From an uncultured Lachnospiraceae bacterium (GTDB lineage Bacteria; Bacillota; Clostridia; Lachnospirales; Lachnospiraceae), in contig CAMVTN010000005.1 in NCBI GenBank assembly GCA_947170415.1, positions 1-42,951 of the forward strand: 42,951 bases of DNA, written 5' to 3'. Positions 32,499 to 39,631 of this stretch are shown here, in pieces; the first letter of the stretch is position 1, and each line of letters starts with the position of its first letter. The notes beneath the pieces were generated by a model that was not told the DNA's origin, did not search any database, and worked only from the letters and a program-made list of their open reading frames with translations. The translations under genes were made by a program, and so were the position numbers.

Positions 32499-32891
32499 AT
32501 GGCAGTGATCAATCAAATGAACAGCACAGTTCCTTATACGGCAGGATCAACATCTCAGACCGCAGAGATTGATATCGATGTTGCACGGGGTCAGGATGCA
32601 CCGGCAGTAGAACAGGTAGCGGAAGATATATCAGACGAAGTCTCGGTAGCGCAAGGCAATAGCAGGACTGTGAATGAAGAGATTCGAAAGAAAGTAGAAA
32701 ATATCAATAAAAATATGCTTTCACATTCCGAGGCGATCTTTGGTATTCACGATGAAACAAACAGAGTCACGATAAAGATCGTGGACAAAGACACCAAGAA
32801 AGTCATTAAGGAGATTCCTCCGGAGAAGACTTTAGATATGCTTGCAAAGATTTGGGAAATGGCAGGCATTCTGGTGGATGAAAAGCGATGA
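32499..32891 (+). CDS. flaG: FlaG-family protein
   Basis: A 130-residue protein. The first 55 residues are a variable, Ser/Thr- and acid-rich tail. The FlaG domain follows: NEEIRKKVENINKNMLSHSEAIFGIHDETNRVTIKIVDKDTKKVIKEIPPEKTLDMLAKIWEMAGILVDEKR. FlaG affects filament length in several bacteria and is usually next to fliD, as here (65-base gap). GGAGGTGG precedes the ATG and may be a CsrA target. Confidence 0.92.
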   Translation: MAVINQMNSTVPYTAGSTSQTAEIDIDVARGQDAPAVEQVAEDISDEVSVAQGNSRTVNEEIRKKVENINKNMLSHSEAIFGIHDETNRVTIKIVDKDTKKVIKEIPPEKTLDMLAKIWEMAGILVDEKR

Positions 32892-32956
32892 CAGGTATTG
32901 CCGGAATAATCACTGGGTGATAGTCGGCAATGTGTATGGAAAGTGAGGAAGATATT

Positions 32957-34528
32957 ATGTCAGATATAATGAGAATGACAGGTCTTGTATCGGGGCTGGA
33001 TACGCAAACAATTGTAGGCGCGCTGGTTTCGGCTGCAAATTATAAAACAACAAAACTGAAAAATCAGCAGACAAAGCTCGGCTGGAAACAGGATGCATGG
33101 AAAACACTGAACTCAAAGGTATACAGTTTCTATACCGGCGCATTGTCGGAAATGCGCATGGAGAATACCTTTAATACAAAAACAGCAACTGTTGCAGATG
33201 CATCAATCGCTTCAGTCTCCGTTGACAGTGGAAGTGCCATCGGAACACAGACACTAGCTGTTAAGTCACTGGCAACCAGCGGATATCTTACAGGCGGCGT
33301 AGTTAAATCGGACAGCGGAAAGGTTACAGAGAGTTCAAAACTGTCAGATCTTGGTATTTCAGGATCATTTTCAGTTGGAGTAGCGATCGGTAAGGATGCT
33401 AATACCGGAACAGCCACAAAAACAGTCCAGCTTGATGACACAATGACTATTGCACAGGCTGTAAGAGAGTTAAAAAACGCTGGCATCAATGCAAGTTTTG
33501 ATGAGACAAATCAGCGCTTCTTCCTAAGTTCAAGCGACAGTGGTGCAGATAAGAATTTTGAGATAATTGGCAATGATGGAAATAAAGATGCACTTCAGAA
33601 AATGGGTATGTATTATACCTACACCACCGACGCAAACGGAAAGCATACATATGATACATCTGAATCAGGAGACGCAGTTCCTGTAAAGCTTCAGGGAACC
33701 GATGCGGAGATAGAGCTTAATGGAGCAACATATAAGTCAAGCAGCAATTCGTTTGTTGTTAACGGAATGACCATTCAGGCAAAGTCAACAAGTGCAGCTG
33801 GTTCTGTAACGACGGTTACTACAAGCCGTGATATAGATGCGATCTATGATAAGATCGTTGACTTCTTTGATGAGTATAATTCACTCATTAATGAAATGGA
33901 TAAGCTTTATAATGCGGATAGCGCAAAGGGCTATGATGTTCTTTCGGACGATGACAAATCAGGGATGTCCGATGAACAGGTTGAGAAGTGGGAAACAAAG
34001 ATCAAGGATTCACTCCTTCGTAAGGATGACAGCTTATCAACACTCATAAATTTATTTAAGAACACAATGGCCTCCACCTCAAAGACCGGAGACAGCTGGT
34101 CAACCTTTGGAATAGCTACTCTTGGTTATTTTACTGCAGCGGATAATGAGAAAGGTGCTTATCACATCGACGGTAATAGCGATGATGAAAACACAAAGGA
34201 CAATGAGGATGCCCTTAAGAAGATGCTTGCTTCCGACCCTGATCGTGTAATGAAGTTTATGACTGAGATCACAGGAAAGCTCTACAATGGACTCGGAACC
34301 AACGGACTCATGAAGAGCATTGAGAGCACCAGAAGTGTTTACAAGGTTTACAATGATAAGCTACTTCAGAAAGAATATGATAATCTTTCCAGTGAGATAA
34401 CAAAGCAGGAAAAGTACGTTTCAGACCTGGAAGATTACTATTATAGTAAGTTTACGGCAATGGAGACAGCACTGGCAAAACTTCAAAATAACAGTAGTGC
34501 AATATCATCTCTTTTGAATATGGGATAA
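32957..34528 (+). CDS. fliD: Flagellar filament cap protein (HAP2)
   Basis: About 523 residues. The N-terminal FliD domain is MRMTGLVSGLDTQTIVGALVSAANYKTTKLKNQQTKLGWKQDAWKTLNSKVYSF. A flagellin-hook-like insert with QAVRELKNAGINASFDETNQRFFLSSSDSG follows. The C-terminal FliD domain (SRDIDAIYDKIVDFFDEYNSLINEMDKLYNA) ends with a coiled coil near KQEKYVSDLEDYYYSKFTAMETALAKL. It caps the filament and folds incoming flagellin. ATG 32957 is chosen by the domain start and GAGGAAG upstream. Confidence 0.93.
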   Translation: MSDIMRMTGLVSGLDTQTIVGALVSAANYKTTKLKNQQTKLGWKQDAWKTLNSKVYSFYTGALSEMRMENTFNTKTATVADASIASVSVDSGSAIGTQTLAVKSLATSGYLTGGVVKSDSGKVTESSKLSDLGISGSFSVGVAIGKDANTGTATKTVQLDDTMTIAQAVRELKNAGINASFDETNQRFFLSSSDSGADKNFEIIGNDGNKDALQKMGMYYTYTTDANGKHTYDTSESGDAVPVKLQGTDAEIELNGATYKSSSNSFVVNGMTIQAKSTSAAGSVTTVTTSRDIDAIYDKIVDFFDEYNSLINEMDKLYNADSAKGYDVLSDDDKSGMSDEQVEKWETKIKDSLLRKDDSLSTLINLFKNTMASTSKTGDSWSTFGIATLGYFTAADNEKGAYHIDGNSDDENTKDNEDALKKMLASDPDRVMKFMTEITGKLYNGLGTNGLMKSIESTRSVYKVYNDKLLQKEYDNLSSEITKQEKYVSDLEDYYYSKFTAMETALAKLQNNSSAISSLLNMG

Positions 34529-34576
34529 ATTCGAGAACGTGGTGCTTGGAAACAGGTGATGTTTGGAGGGAAAGTT

Positions 34577-34978
34577 ATGTTAGCTTCAGATGCATATGCA
34601 CAGTATAACAGGAATAAGATCCTTACCGCTTCTCCGGCGGAGCTTACACTGATGCTCTATGAAGGCTGTATCAAGTTTATCAACATCGCGATAAAAGCTG
34701 TAGAGGACAAGGATACACAGAAAGCAAACCTTAATATCCAGAAGGCAGAAAAGATCATTGATGAATTTCGAAGAACTCTGGATTTTAAATATCCGGTGGC
34801 AAAGGACTTTGATGTGGTTTATGAGTATGTCGGAAGACGTCTCGTTGAAGCAAATATTTCAAAGGAAAAAGAAATCCTTGAAGAATGTGCTACACATATG
34901 AGAACCATGAGGGATGCGTGGAAAGAAGTGATGAGACTCGCACCGCATGATCTCGCAAGTAACCGCAGACAGGCATAA
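34577..34978 (+). CDS. fliS: Flagellin export chaperone FliS
   Basis: About 133 residues: ASDAYAQYNRNKILTASPAELTLMLYEGCIKFINIAIKAVEDKD and the helical bundle through FRRTLDFKYPVAKDFDVVYEYVGRRLVEANISKEKEILEECATHMRTMRDAWKEVM are the FliS family pattern. FliS binds the flagellin C-terminus and prevents premature polymerisation. The presence of fliS implies a flagellin elsewhere in the genome. ATG 34577 follows GGAGGGAAAG; an upstream GTG at 34556 is not conserved. Confidence 0.93.
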   Translation: MLASDAYAQYNRNKILTASPAELTLMLYEGCIKFINIAIKAVEDKDTQKANLNIQKAEKIIDEFRRTLDFKYPVAKDFDVVYEYVGRRLVEANISKEKEILEECATHMRTMRDAWKEVMRLAPHDLASNRRQA

Positions 34979-34999
34979 AACCGGAAGACAGGTACGACG

Positions 35000-35485
35000 A
35001 TGAAAAACACGTATGTGAATATTCTGATCGAAAGTTTGGAAAGAAAATCTGAAGTACTTGACAGAGTAATGGAGTGTGATGCTGAACAGGAGGAGATACT
35101 TTCAGCCGAAGAACCTGATCTCGACGCACTTCATGATAATCAGGAAATGATAGGTAAACTTGCAGCTGAATTGTCCCGATTGGATGACGGCTTTGAAACC
35201 CTTTATGAAAAGGTCAGGGTCGAGCTCCTTCAGAATAAGGCGGAGTACAAGGATGAGATCCACAGGATGCAGGATCTCATCGCAGTGATCACAGAAAAAG
35301 CTGTAAAGATCGGAGCAGAGGAAGCAAGGCACAAAAATCATGTAACATCACTTCTTAGTGATAAGCGTAAACAGCTTGGTGAGCGCAGGAGAAATGTTAA
35401 TAGGCTAAGTACCTATGCTAATCAGATGCGTGGATCGACCACAGCAAACAATACGGAAGCATTTTTTGTAGACAACAAAAAATGA
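35000..35485 (+). CDS. FliT/FlgN-like flagellar chaperone
   Basis: A 161-residue, wholly helical, charged protein: YVNILIESLERKSEVLDRVMECDAEQEEIL, DALHDNQEMIGKLAAELSRLDDGFETLYEKVR, and a long C-terminal coiled coil ending NNTEAFFVDNKK. The tail resembles that of Clostridial FlgN/FliT proteins. Position after fliS is that of fliT in Bacillus, so a FliD-chaperone role is likely, but primary-sequence evidence is weak. Last gene of the flagellar run; a terminator follows at 35543. Confidence 0.65.
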   Translation: MKNTYVNILIESLERKSEVLDRVMECDAEQEEILSAEEPDLDALHDNQEMIGKLAAELSRLDDGFETLYEKVRVELLQNKAEYKDEIHRMQDLIAVITEKAVKIGAEEARHKNHVTSLLSDKRKQLGERRRNVNRLSTYANQMRGSTTANNTEAFFVDNKK

Positions 35486-35542
35486 TAGATACGGAACAAC
35501 CGGAACAGGAGGCGGAGGCGCTTCCGTCCGTTTGCGAAAAGA

Positions 35543-35578
35543 ATCGCCGGCAGAGTATACCTGCCGGCGATCCTTGTT
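35543..35578 (+). terminator. Terminator of the flagellar operon
   Basis: ATCGCCGGCAG (35543-35553) and CTGCCGGCGAT (35561-35571) form a perfect 11-bp stem with a 7-base loop, flanked by AAAAGA and CCTTGTT. It lies 57 bases after the fliT-like stop. Confidence 0.7.
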
Positions 35579-35585
35579 ATGCGGA

Positions 35586-35666
35586 GCACTTAGCGAGGTA
35601 TTTTCGAGCTTAGTGCGTGCTATGCAAGTTCGCTTGGCGAGGTCTTATCGAGCCTAGCGTAACTTG
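35586..35666. repeat. Tandem pair of related hairpins with compensating changes
   Basis: Hairpin A has arms GCACTTAGC / GCTTAGTGC (35586-35594 / 35608-35616). Hairpin B has CAAGTT / AACTTG (35625-35630 / 35661-35666) extended by CGCT / AGCG and GGC / GCC. Their cores GCGAGGTATTTTCGAGC and GCGAGGTCTTATCGAGC match at 15 of 17 bases. The flanking AGC/GCT of A is replaced by GGC/GCC in B, a paired change that keeps the stem. Confidence 0.65.
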
Positions 35667-35670
35667 TTTT

Positions 35671-35719
35671 ATAAGAAATTCCGATGGAATTACTTATTAC
35701 ATGCGCTGTAACGCGATGT
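35671..35719. other. Two more hairpins before the HTH gene 3' end
   Basis: ATAAG-A-AATTCC / GGAATT-A-CTTAT (35671-35682 / 35686-35697) and ACAT-G-CGC / GCGATGT (35699-35706 / 35713-35719) follow directly. Either may end the converging minus-strand transcript; neither has a clear U-run. Confidence 0.45.
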
Positions 35720-35738
35720 GCGGATAGGAAAAGTACGT

Positions 35739-37223
35739 TTACTCTTCAGCCTTAATCATTTCTTCGAGTTTCCCCAGATAAAAGTCGATGGTATCCAGAG
35801 TTTTTTCTCGTGAATAGATATAATCAGAATAAATCTGAGGATCTGTACCCATGTATTCCAGAAAATCCACAAGAGATTCTGTAAGTGTTGGTTCGTCTAT
35901 CTCCAGATAGCGGAAGATATTTTTTTCGCGGTTGGCAGCTGCGAGCAGGATACGACGTTCTGCTGTTGCCTGGATTGATATTTTGGTACGCATGGGAAAA
36001 TTAACCGGGTTCATGATGCGGACCTTGCATTGCTCTTTCATACATTCCACACGCAGTCTTTCTAAAATTATAAGCCTGTCGGCAAGAGAGAAAGGTCGCG
36101 CATATTGTTCCGGCATCTCGGCGATCCTGCCCTCATAAACCAGTTCTTCGAGGCCGGATATAGGAAAGAAGCATACTTTATTTTTTACATTTGTAAGCAT
36201 TGACATATGGTTCTGAAAGATCTGAGTAAAGTAGCTTTGCTCATTTTTATCAGTCCTGAGTATGTGCGACAGGATGGTTTTATCGAAAATCTTCATCATC
36301 CGCGGCTGAGGAGAGATTACATAGGTTCCGCTTTTAATAGAATCAGCCAGTGTAAAGTCCTCGATCATTTCTGAGAAGGAATCCCTTGTGCGGACAAGAG
36401 GGCTGGACTGGAGCATCAGTTTGTTAAAGGTAGAGCGGTAATGCTGCACGATCTCAGGATCTGAGGTAAAGCGTGCACTGAAAAAATCAAAGGACAGCTC
36501 TACCAGCATATTGCCAATGATGATGAAGTGCGGAAACATGATATCATTTTCTGCATCCACAGTATTATTTATGTATGAATAGTGTGCATGGTAGTCTATG
36601 TCATCTGCCAGAGTGAGGGGGAGCACATGTGAGAGCACAGAGAGGTTATAGTTTACCTGAGTGATGTCTCTGGGCTTTTTTATGAAGTGCATAAAGTGTC
36701 TGATATGTACTTCTTGGGATATATTGCGGCTGAAATGACCGAAAAACTCAGAAAGAAAGTCGTTTCTAAAAGGTGCAAAAACCAGTATATCTTTCGCTTC
36801 CTCGCTTAAGATCACGAGAGACATTGCGTGTGCTACTTCGTACTTTCCGGTCAGTATACATGGGGTTTCTATAGGATCAAAGCCTTCGCCTGTATCAACC
36901 TTTGCAGCACGAAAAGCAGATATGTGCTTTCTCTCCGGTGGATTAAAAATGGCGAGCATCATGCTGAGCACATATTGGCGCTGATAAAAAATGTCCTCGC
37001 CACAGCTCATCATTTCGTAGGTGTTCCACAGCTCTTTTTTCTCATCAGGTGTGAGCTTTAAGAAGGGAATAAGGTTTTCCATGTTTTTACGCTCAGGGAG
37101 ACGATTTGCGTTCAGCATACGTACGATGGTTGTTCTGTTTACGCCTGATATCTGAGAAAGCTTGTAAACAGTATAGCCGCTGGCTTTTATATATTGGTTG
37201 AGCTTATCTCCGAGGATTGACAT
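35739..37223 (-). CDS. Large helix-turn-helix (XRE-type) protein of unknown function
   Basis: A 494-residue protein. Residues 1-60 form an XRE-like DNA-binding domain (LNQYIKASGYTVYKLSQISGVNRTTIVRMLNANRLPERKNMENLIPFL), followed by TPDEKKELWNTYE. The remaining 420 residues match no domain I recognise: no membrane segment, no nucleotide-binding motif, mixed alpha/beta composition, with a segment near residues 110-135 containing CILTGKYEVAHAMSLVIL. AAAGGAG lies before the ATG. It is transcribed toward the flagellar operon and separated from it by a run of hairpins. A sensor-regulator with a large ligand or partner domain is plausible, but its target is unknown. Confidence 0.75.
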   Translation of the reverse strand: MSILGDKLNQYIKASGYTVYKLSQISGVNRTTIVRMLNANRLPERKNMENLIPFLKLTPDEKKELWNTYEMMSCGEDIFYQRQYVLSMMLAIFNPPERKHISAFRAAKVDTGEGFDPIETPCILTGKYEVAHAMSLVILSEEAKDILVFAPFRNDFLSEFFGHFSRNISQEVHIRHFMHFIKKPRDITQVNYNLSVLSHVLPLTLADDIDYHAHYSYINNTVDAENDIMFPHFIIIGNMLVELSFDFFSARFTSDPEIVQHYRSTFNKLMLQSSPLVRTRDSFSEMIEDFTLADSIKSGTYVISPQPRMMKIFDKTILSHILRTDKNEQSYFTQIFQNHMSMLTNVKNKVCFFPISGLEELVYEGRIAEMPEQYARPFSLADRLIILERLRVECMKEQCKVRIMNPVNFPMRTKISIQATAERRILLAAANREKNIFRYLEIDEPTLTESLVDFLEYMGTDPQIYSDYIYSREKTLDTIDFYLGKLEEMIKAEE

Positions 37224-37288
37224 GAGGTACTCCTTTCAAAATAGGTCATGTATATGTTTAGCTTATCGTCAATCTTGAATACTGTAAA

Positions 37289-37316
37289 CATATAAAAGTT
37301 TTTTTGATGATGTGAA
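37289..37316 (-). promoter_or_regulatory. Candidate promoter of the HTH gene
   Basis: On the minus strand TTCACA (37316-37311) and TATATG (37294-37289) are 16 bases apart, about 65 bases before the ATG at 37223. A 5/6 and a 4/6 match; moderate support. Confidence 0.4.
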
Positions 37317-37418
37317 CTAAAAAAATAAACACTGTGTCGACGCATTATACATTTTTTTGTACGTTGCTGAAAGTATGGGAATGTCAAAAAAAAGAAAACG
37401 TTTAAGTAAGGGAGAAAG

Positions 37419-37446
37419 TTGTTTAAAGCCGCATAAATACTATCAT
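37419..37446 (+). promoter_or_regulatory. Candidate promoter of a non-coding RNA
   Basis: TTGTTT (37419-37424), 16 bases, TATCAT (37441-37446; 5/6 match to TATAAT). It lies just upstream of the structured stretch ending in the terminator at 37632. Confidence 0.4.
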
Positions 37447-37450
37447 TATT

Positions 37451-37632
37451 GGTAGGTGGCACACTTAGAAGCACATATTGAATTATATACAAAACATTGG
37501 TATTCTGTATACATCGGCGAGACGCGACGTCTCCACGGGCAATATTCACTGAGGGGTGTATATTGAATATAAAATTCTACCATGTATGAGATAAGACCGT
37601 TGTTGGAATGGGGGTTCCAACAACGGTCTTTT
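37451..37632 (+). ncRNA. Candidate structured non-coding RNA with strong terminator
   Basis: No ORF of useful length fits this stretch, yet it has a promoter-like sequence upstream and a strong terminator at its end. GGTAG (37451-37455) can pair with CTACC (37577-37581), closing a multibranched fold. Inside are TATACA / TGTATA (about 37486-37491 / 37506-37511), GAGACG-CGA-CGTCTC (37519-37533) and ATATTCA / TGAATAT (37542-37548 / 37564-37570). No known riboswitch consensus is recognised; the only downstream gene candidate is a 43-codon ORF 300 bases away. It may be a small RNA or an orphan leader. Assignment is inferred from structure alone. Confidence 0.35.
37593..37632 (+). terminator. Very strong terminator hairpin
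   Basis: A perfect 16-bp stem (37593-37608 / 37615-37630) with the G-rich loop TGGGGG; the stem closes with TCTTTT. No protein gene precedes it on this strand for over 2 kb, which is the main reason to suspect an RNA gene here. Confidence 0.75.
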
Positions 37633-37900
37633 CGATTATAATGTTCGTTTTGTGAAAATGTGTGAAATGCGCTGTTAAAAATACAAACGGACATATAAAA
37701 GCAATTTTAAAAAAGCACGTATTTACGGCATTTCTCGGGTTGTTTTGTACAAAAAGTTCACCGATTATTCATCGAGTATCCGCATAAAAACAATATATTT
37801 TATATAGAATGTCAATTAATCTTAAACAGGAAAAAACCGAAATATTTGTTGAATACGGGATTTACTGTTTATGGTGGATCATGTAGTCGTGTCAAACGTG
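37633..37900. other. AT-rich stretch with no gene recognised
   Basis: I see no ORF with a ribosome site, no convincing hairpin and no repeat family member here. Short AT palindromes such as AATATATTTTATATA (about 37789-37803) are present but unremarkable in such AT-rich DNA. Confidence 0.5.
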
Positions 37901-37935
37901 CCTGAGGGATCAGTTCCCAGGTCAGAAAGGAAGAT

Positions 37936-38067
37936 ATGATAGTCAGAAACTTTGAAACAGCTTATGCAGCTATACTTTTTGCAAAGGCCGTTTCTCCGAA
38001 GAGAGCGTATCTCACTCGTCATGCCGGAGAACACGGCTGGACTCTTCGTTACTATTGCGCTGCTTGA
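37936..38067 (+). CDS. Possible 43-residue small protein, unknown
   Basis: ATG 37936 opens a 43-codon frame starting MIVRNFETAYAAILFAKAV and ending with a Cys-containing RYYCAA tail. AAAGG (37926-37930) is five bases upstream. A bulged hairpin CCTGAGGGA / TCCCAGG (37901-37921) precedes the ribosome site and a clear terminator follows 50 bases after the stop, so it could be a self-contained small gene. Residues 7-20 are mildly hydrophobic but too short for a confident membrane span. No family recognised. It could equally be a chance frame inside a non-coding RNA. Confidence 0.35.
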   Translation: MIVRNFETAYAAILFAKAVSPKRAYLTRHAGEHGWTLRYYCAA

Positions 38068-38116
38068 ACAGTGCATGGAATTTCTGCAACCATTCATATT
38101 TTGATAAACGATCAAG

Positions 38117-38148
38117 AATTCCGGGTCAGAAATGATCCGGATTTTTTT
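38117..38148 (+). terminator. Intrinsic terminator after the small ORF
   Basis: TCCGGGTC (38120-38127) pairs with GATCCGGA (38134-38141) with one G-T pair, followed directly by seven T. This indicates a transcript coming from the small-ORF side. Confidence 0.7.
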
Positions 38149-38171
38149 GCTCGTAATGACGATACGTTTCG

Positions 38172-38200
38172 TTGACCCTGTGTTTTTTTTGATTTATACT
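38172..38200 (+). promoter_or_regulatory. Sigma-A promoter of the DUF1015 gene
   Basis: TTGACC (38172-38177) and TATACT (38195-38200) are exactly 17 bases apart, each a 5/6 consensus match. The start would be near 38207, placing the 89-base palindromic element 38231-38319 in the 5' UTR. Confidence 0.65.
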
Positions 38201-38230
38201 ATTGTATGATTATTTATACAGGGATTTTAT

Positions 38231-38319
38231 GATGTCAGGGTCAAAAGGTCAAAATCCGATTGTGCTTGCACAAAGAGGATTGAGACCTTGGGACCCACAA
38301 AACTTTTGACCCTTACATC
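38231..38319. repeat. Palindromic repeat, long copy, in the DUF1015 leader
   Basis: The outer arms GATGTCAGGGTCAAAA (38231-38246) and TTTTGACCCTTACATC (38304-38319) pair with one mismatch. Inside are nested pairs: AAGGTC / GACCTT (38245-38250 / 38284-38289), AATCC / GGATT (38253-38257 / 38277-38281) and TTGTGC / GCACAA (38260-38265 / 38268-38273). The arms are those of the short element at 24304-24340, whose 5-base centre is replaced here by this nested insert. Confidence 0.75.
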
Positions 38320-38342
38320 ATTATAATTGAGGAGAATGAAAA

Positions 38343-39581
38343 ATGGGAGATATCAGACCGTTTTGCGCTGTGCGTCCGAGAGAGGATCTCGCACAGGATA
38401 TCGCAGCTTTACCATATGATGTATATACGAGACAGGAGGCAGAAGCAGAGATAAAAAAATCGCCTCTGTCTTTTTTGCGTATTGACAGAGCAGAAACGAA
38501 TTTTCCGCCAAGCGTAGATACTTATGATCCGCGTGTATATACAAAGGCAGGCGAGCTCTTGAACGAGATGATCTCAAACGGATCATTTGTGACAGATGAT
38601 AAGCCTATGTATTACATCTATGAGCTTACGATGGACAAGAGAGTCCAGACAGGTATCGTTGCGTGCTCGTCTGTTGCAGATTATGAGACAGGCGTGATAA
38701 AGAAGCATGAAAATACCAGAGAGGATAAGGAAATCGACCGTATTCATCATGTTGATGCGTGTTCAGCGCAGACCGGTCCTATATTTCTGGGATACAGGTC
38801 AAATGATGTGATACGTGAGATCGTGCAGCAGATAAAGCAGCAGGCACCCGTGTATGATTTCAAGAGCCACGATGGCATTGGTCATAGAGTCTGGCTCATT
38901 GATCAGGATCGCAATATCCGTAGGATCCGTGAGGCTTTTCAGGGGATAGATGCGATCTACATCTGCGACGGACATCATCGCTGTGCGTCTGCCGTAAAGG
39001 TAGGGCAGATGCGCAGAGAGCAAAATCTGAACAATACCGGTGAGGAAGAATATAATTACTTCCTGTCAGTGCTTTTCCCTGAGGATGAGCTGAAGATCCT
39101 TGATTACAACAGAGTGGTAAGGGAGCTGAACGGACTTTCAGAGGATCGTTTCCTTGACCGTGTGAGAAAGAAGTTTGTGGTTGAAAAGGTTGGCCACGAA
39201 AAGTATCGTCCGCTTGAGAAGCATCATTTCGGTATGTATATGAGCGGCAGCTGGTACCATCTCACGGTACGTCCTGAGATCATAATGGATGATCCGGTAG
39301 AAGGACTGGATGTTTCCATTCTCCAAAATGAACTTCTTGCACCGATCCTTAATATCGAAGATCCGAGGACGGATTCGAGGATTGATTTTGTCGGTGGTAT
39401 TCACGGGCTCGGCGCGCTTGAGAAAAAGGTAAATTCCAGACAGTATGCAGCTGCATTTGCGCTTTATCCGACTGATATCAGTGAGCTTTTCTCCGTTGCG
39501 GATGCAGGGAGACTGATGCCGCCGAAATCAACATGGTTTGAACCAAAACTTCGCAGTGGATTGTTCATACATCGGTTTTGA
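38343..39581 (+). CDS. DUF1015-family protein
   Basis: A 412-residue protein with the DUF1015 pattern from end to end: IRPFCAVRPREDLAQDIAALPYDVYTRQEAEAE, LSFLRIDRAE, then YIYELTMDKRVQTGIVACSSVADYETGVIKKHENTREDKEIDRIHH, and YICDGHHRCASAVKVG. The DGHHR motif suggests a ParB/Srx-like nucleotide-binding fold; the function is not established. Its neighbours give no pathway. GAGGAGAATG precedes the ATG. The leader contains the long palindromic repeat, so expression could be affected by it. Confidence 0.88.
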   Translation: MGDIRPFCAVRPREDLAQDIAALPYDVYTRQEAEAEIKKSPLSFLRIDRAETNFPPSVDTYDPRVYTKAGELLNEMISNGSFVTDDKPMYYIYELTMDKRVQTGIVACSSVADYETGVIKKHENTREDKEIDRIHHVDACSAQTGPIFLGYRSNDVIREIVQQIKQQAPVYDFKSHDGIGHRVWLIDQDRNIRRIREAFQGIDAIYICDGHHRCASAVKVGQMRREQNLNNTGEEEYNYFLSVLFPEDELKILDYNRVVRELNGLSEDRFLDRVRKKFVVEKVGHEKYRPLEKHHFGMYMSGSWYHLTVRPEIIMDDPVEGLDVSILQNELLAPILNIEDPRTDSRIDFVGGIHGLGALEKKVNSRQYAAAFALYPTDISELFSVADAGRLMPPKSTWFEPKLRSGLFIHRF

Positions 39582-39631
39582 ACAGGTGGAAGAGTAAAAA
39601 TATAGTAATAAAAGTAATGAGGGACAGTTAA

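Noticed and set aside
37451-37632. Cyclic-di-GMP riboswitch (prompted by GGTAGGTGGC near motility genes)
   Set aside because: The GEMM core with its conserved A-rich internal loop and the tetraloop-receptor partner is absent, and no gene follows closely.
37582-37641. 19-codon ORF running through the strong terminator
   Set aside because: It has no ribosome site and its bases are fully explained by the terminator hairpin.
37879-38115. 78-codon minus-strand frame opposite the small ORF
   Set aside because: No ribosome site, no family resemblance, and the terminator at 38117-38148 and ribosome site support the plus strand.
38172-38185. TTGACCCTG as a third copy of the palindromic repeat arm
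   Set aside because: Only eight or nine bases match and there is no inverted partner; it is explained as the -35 region of the DUF1015 promoter.
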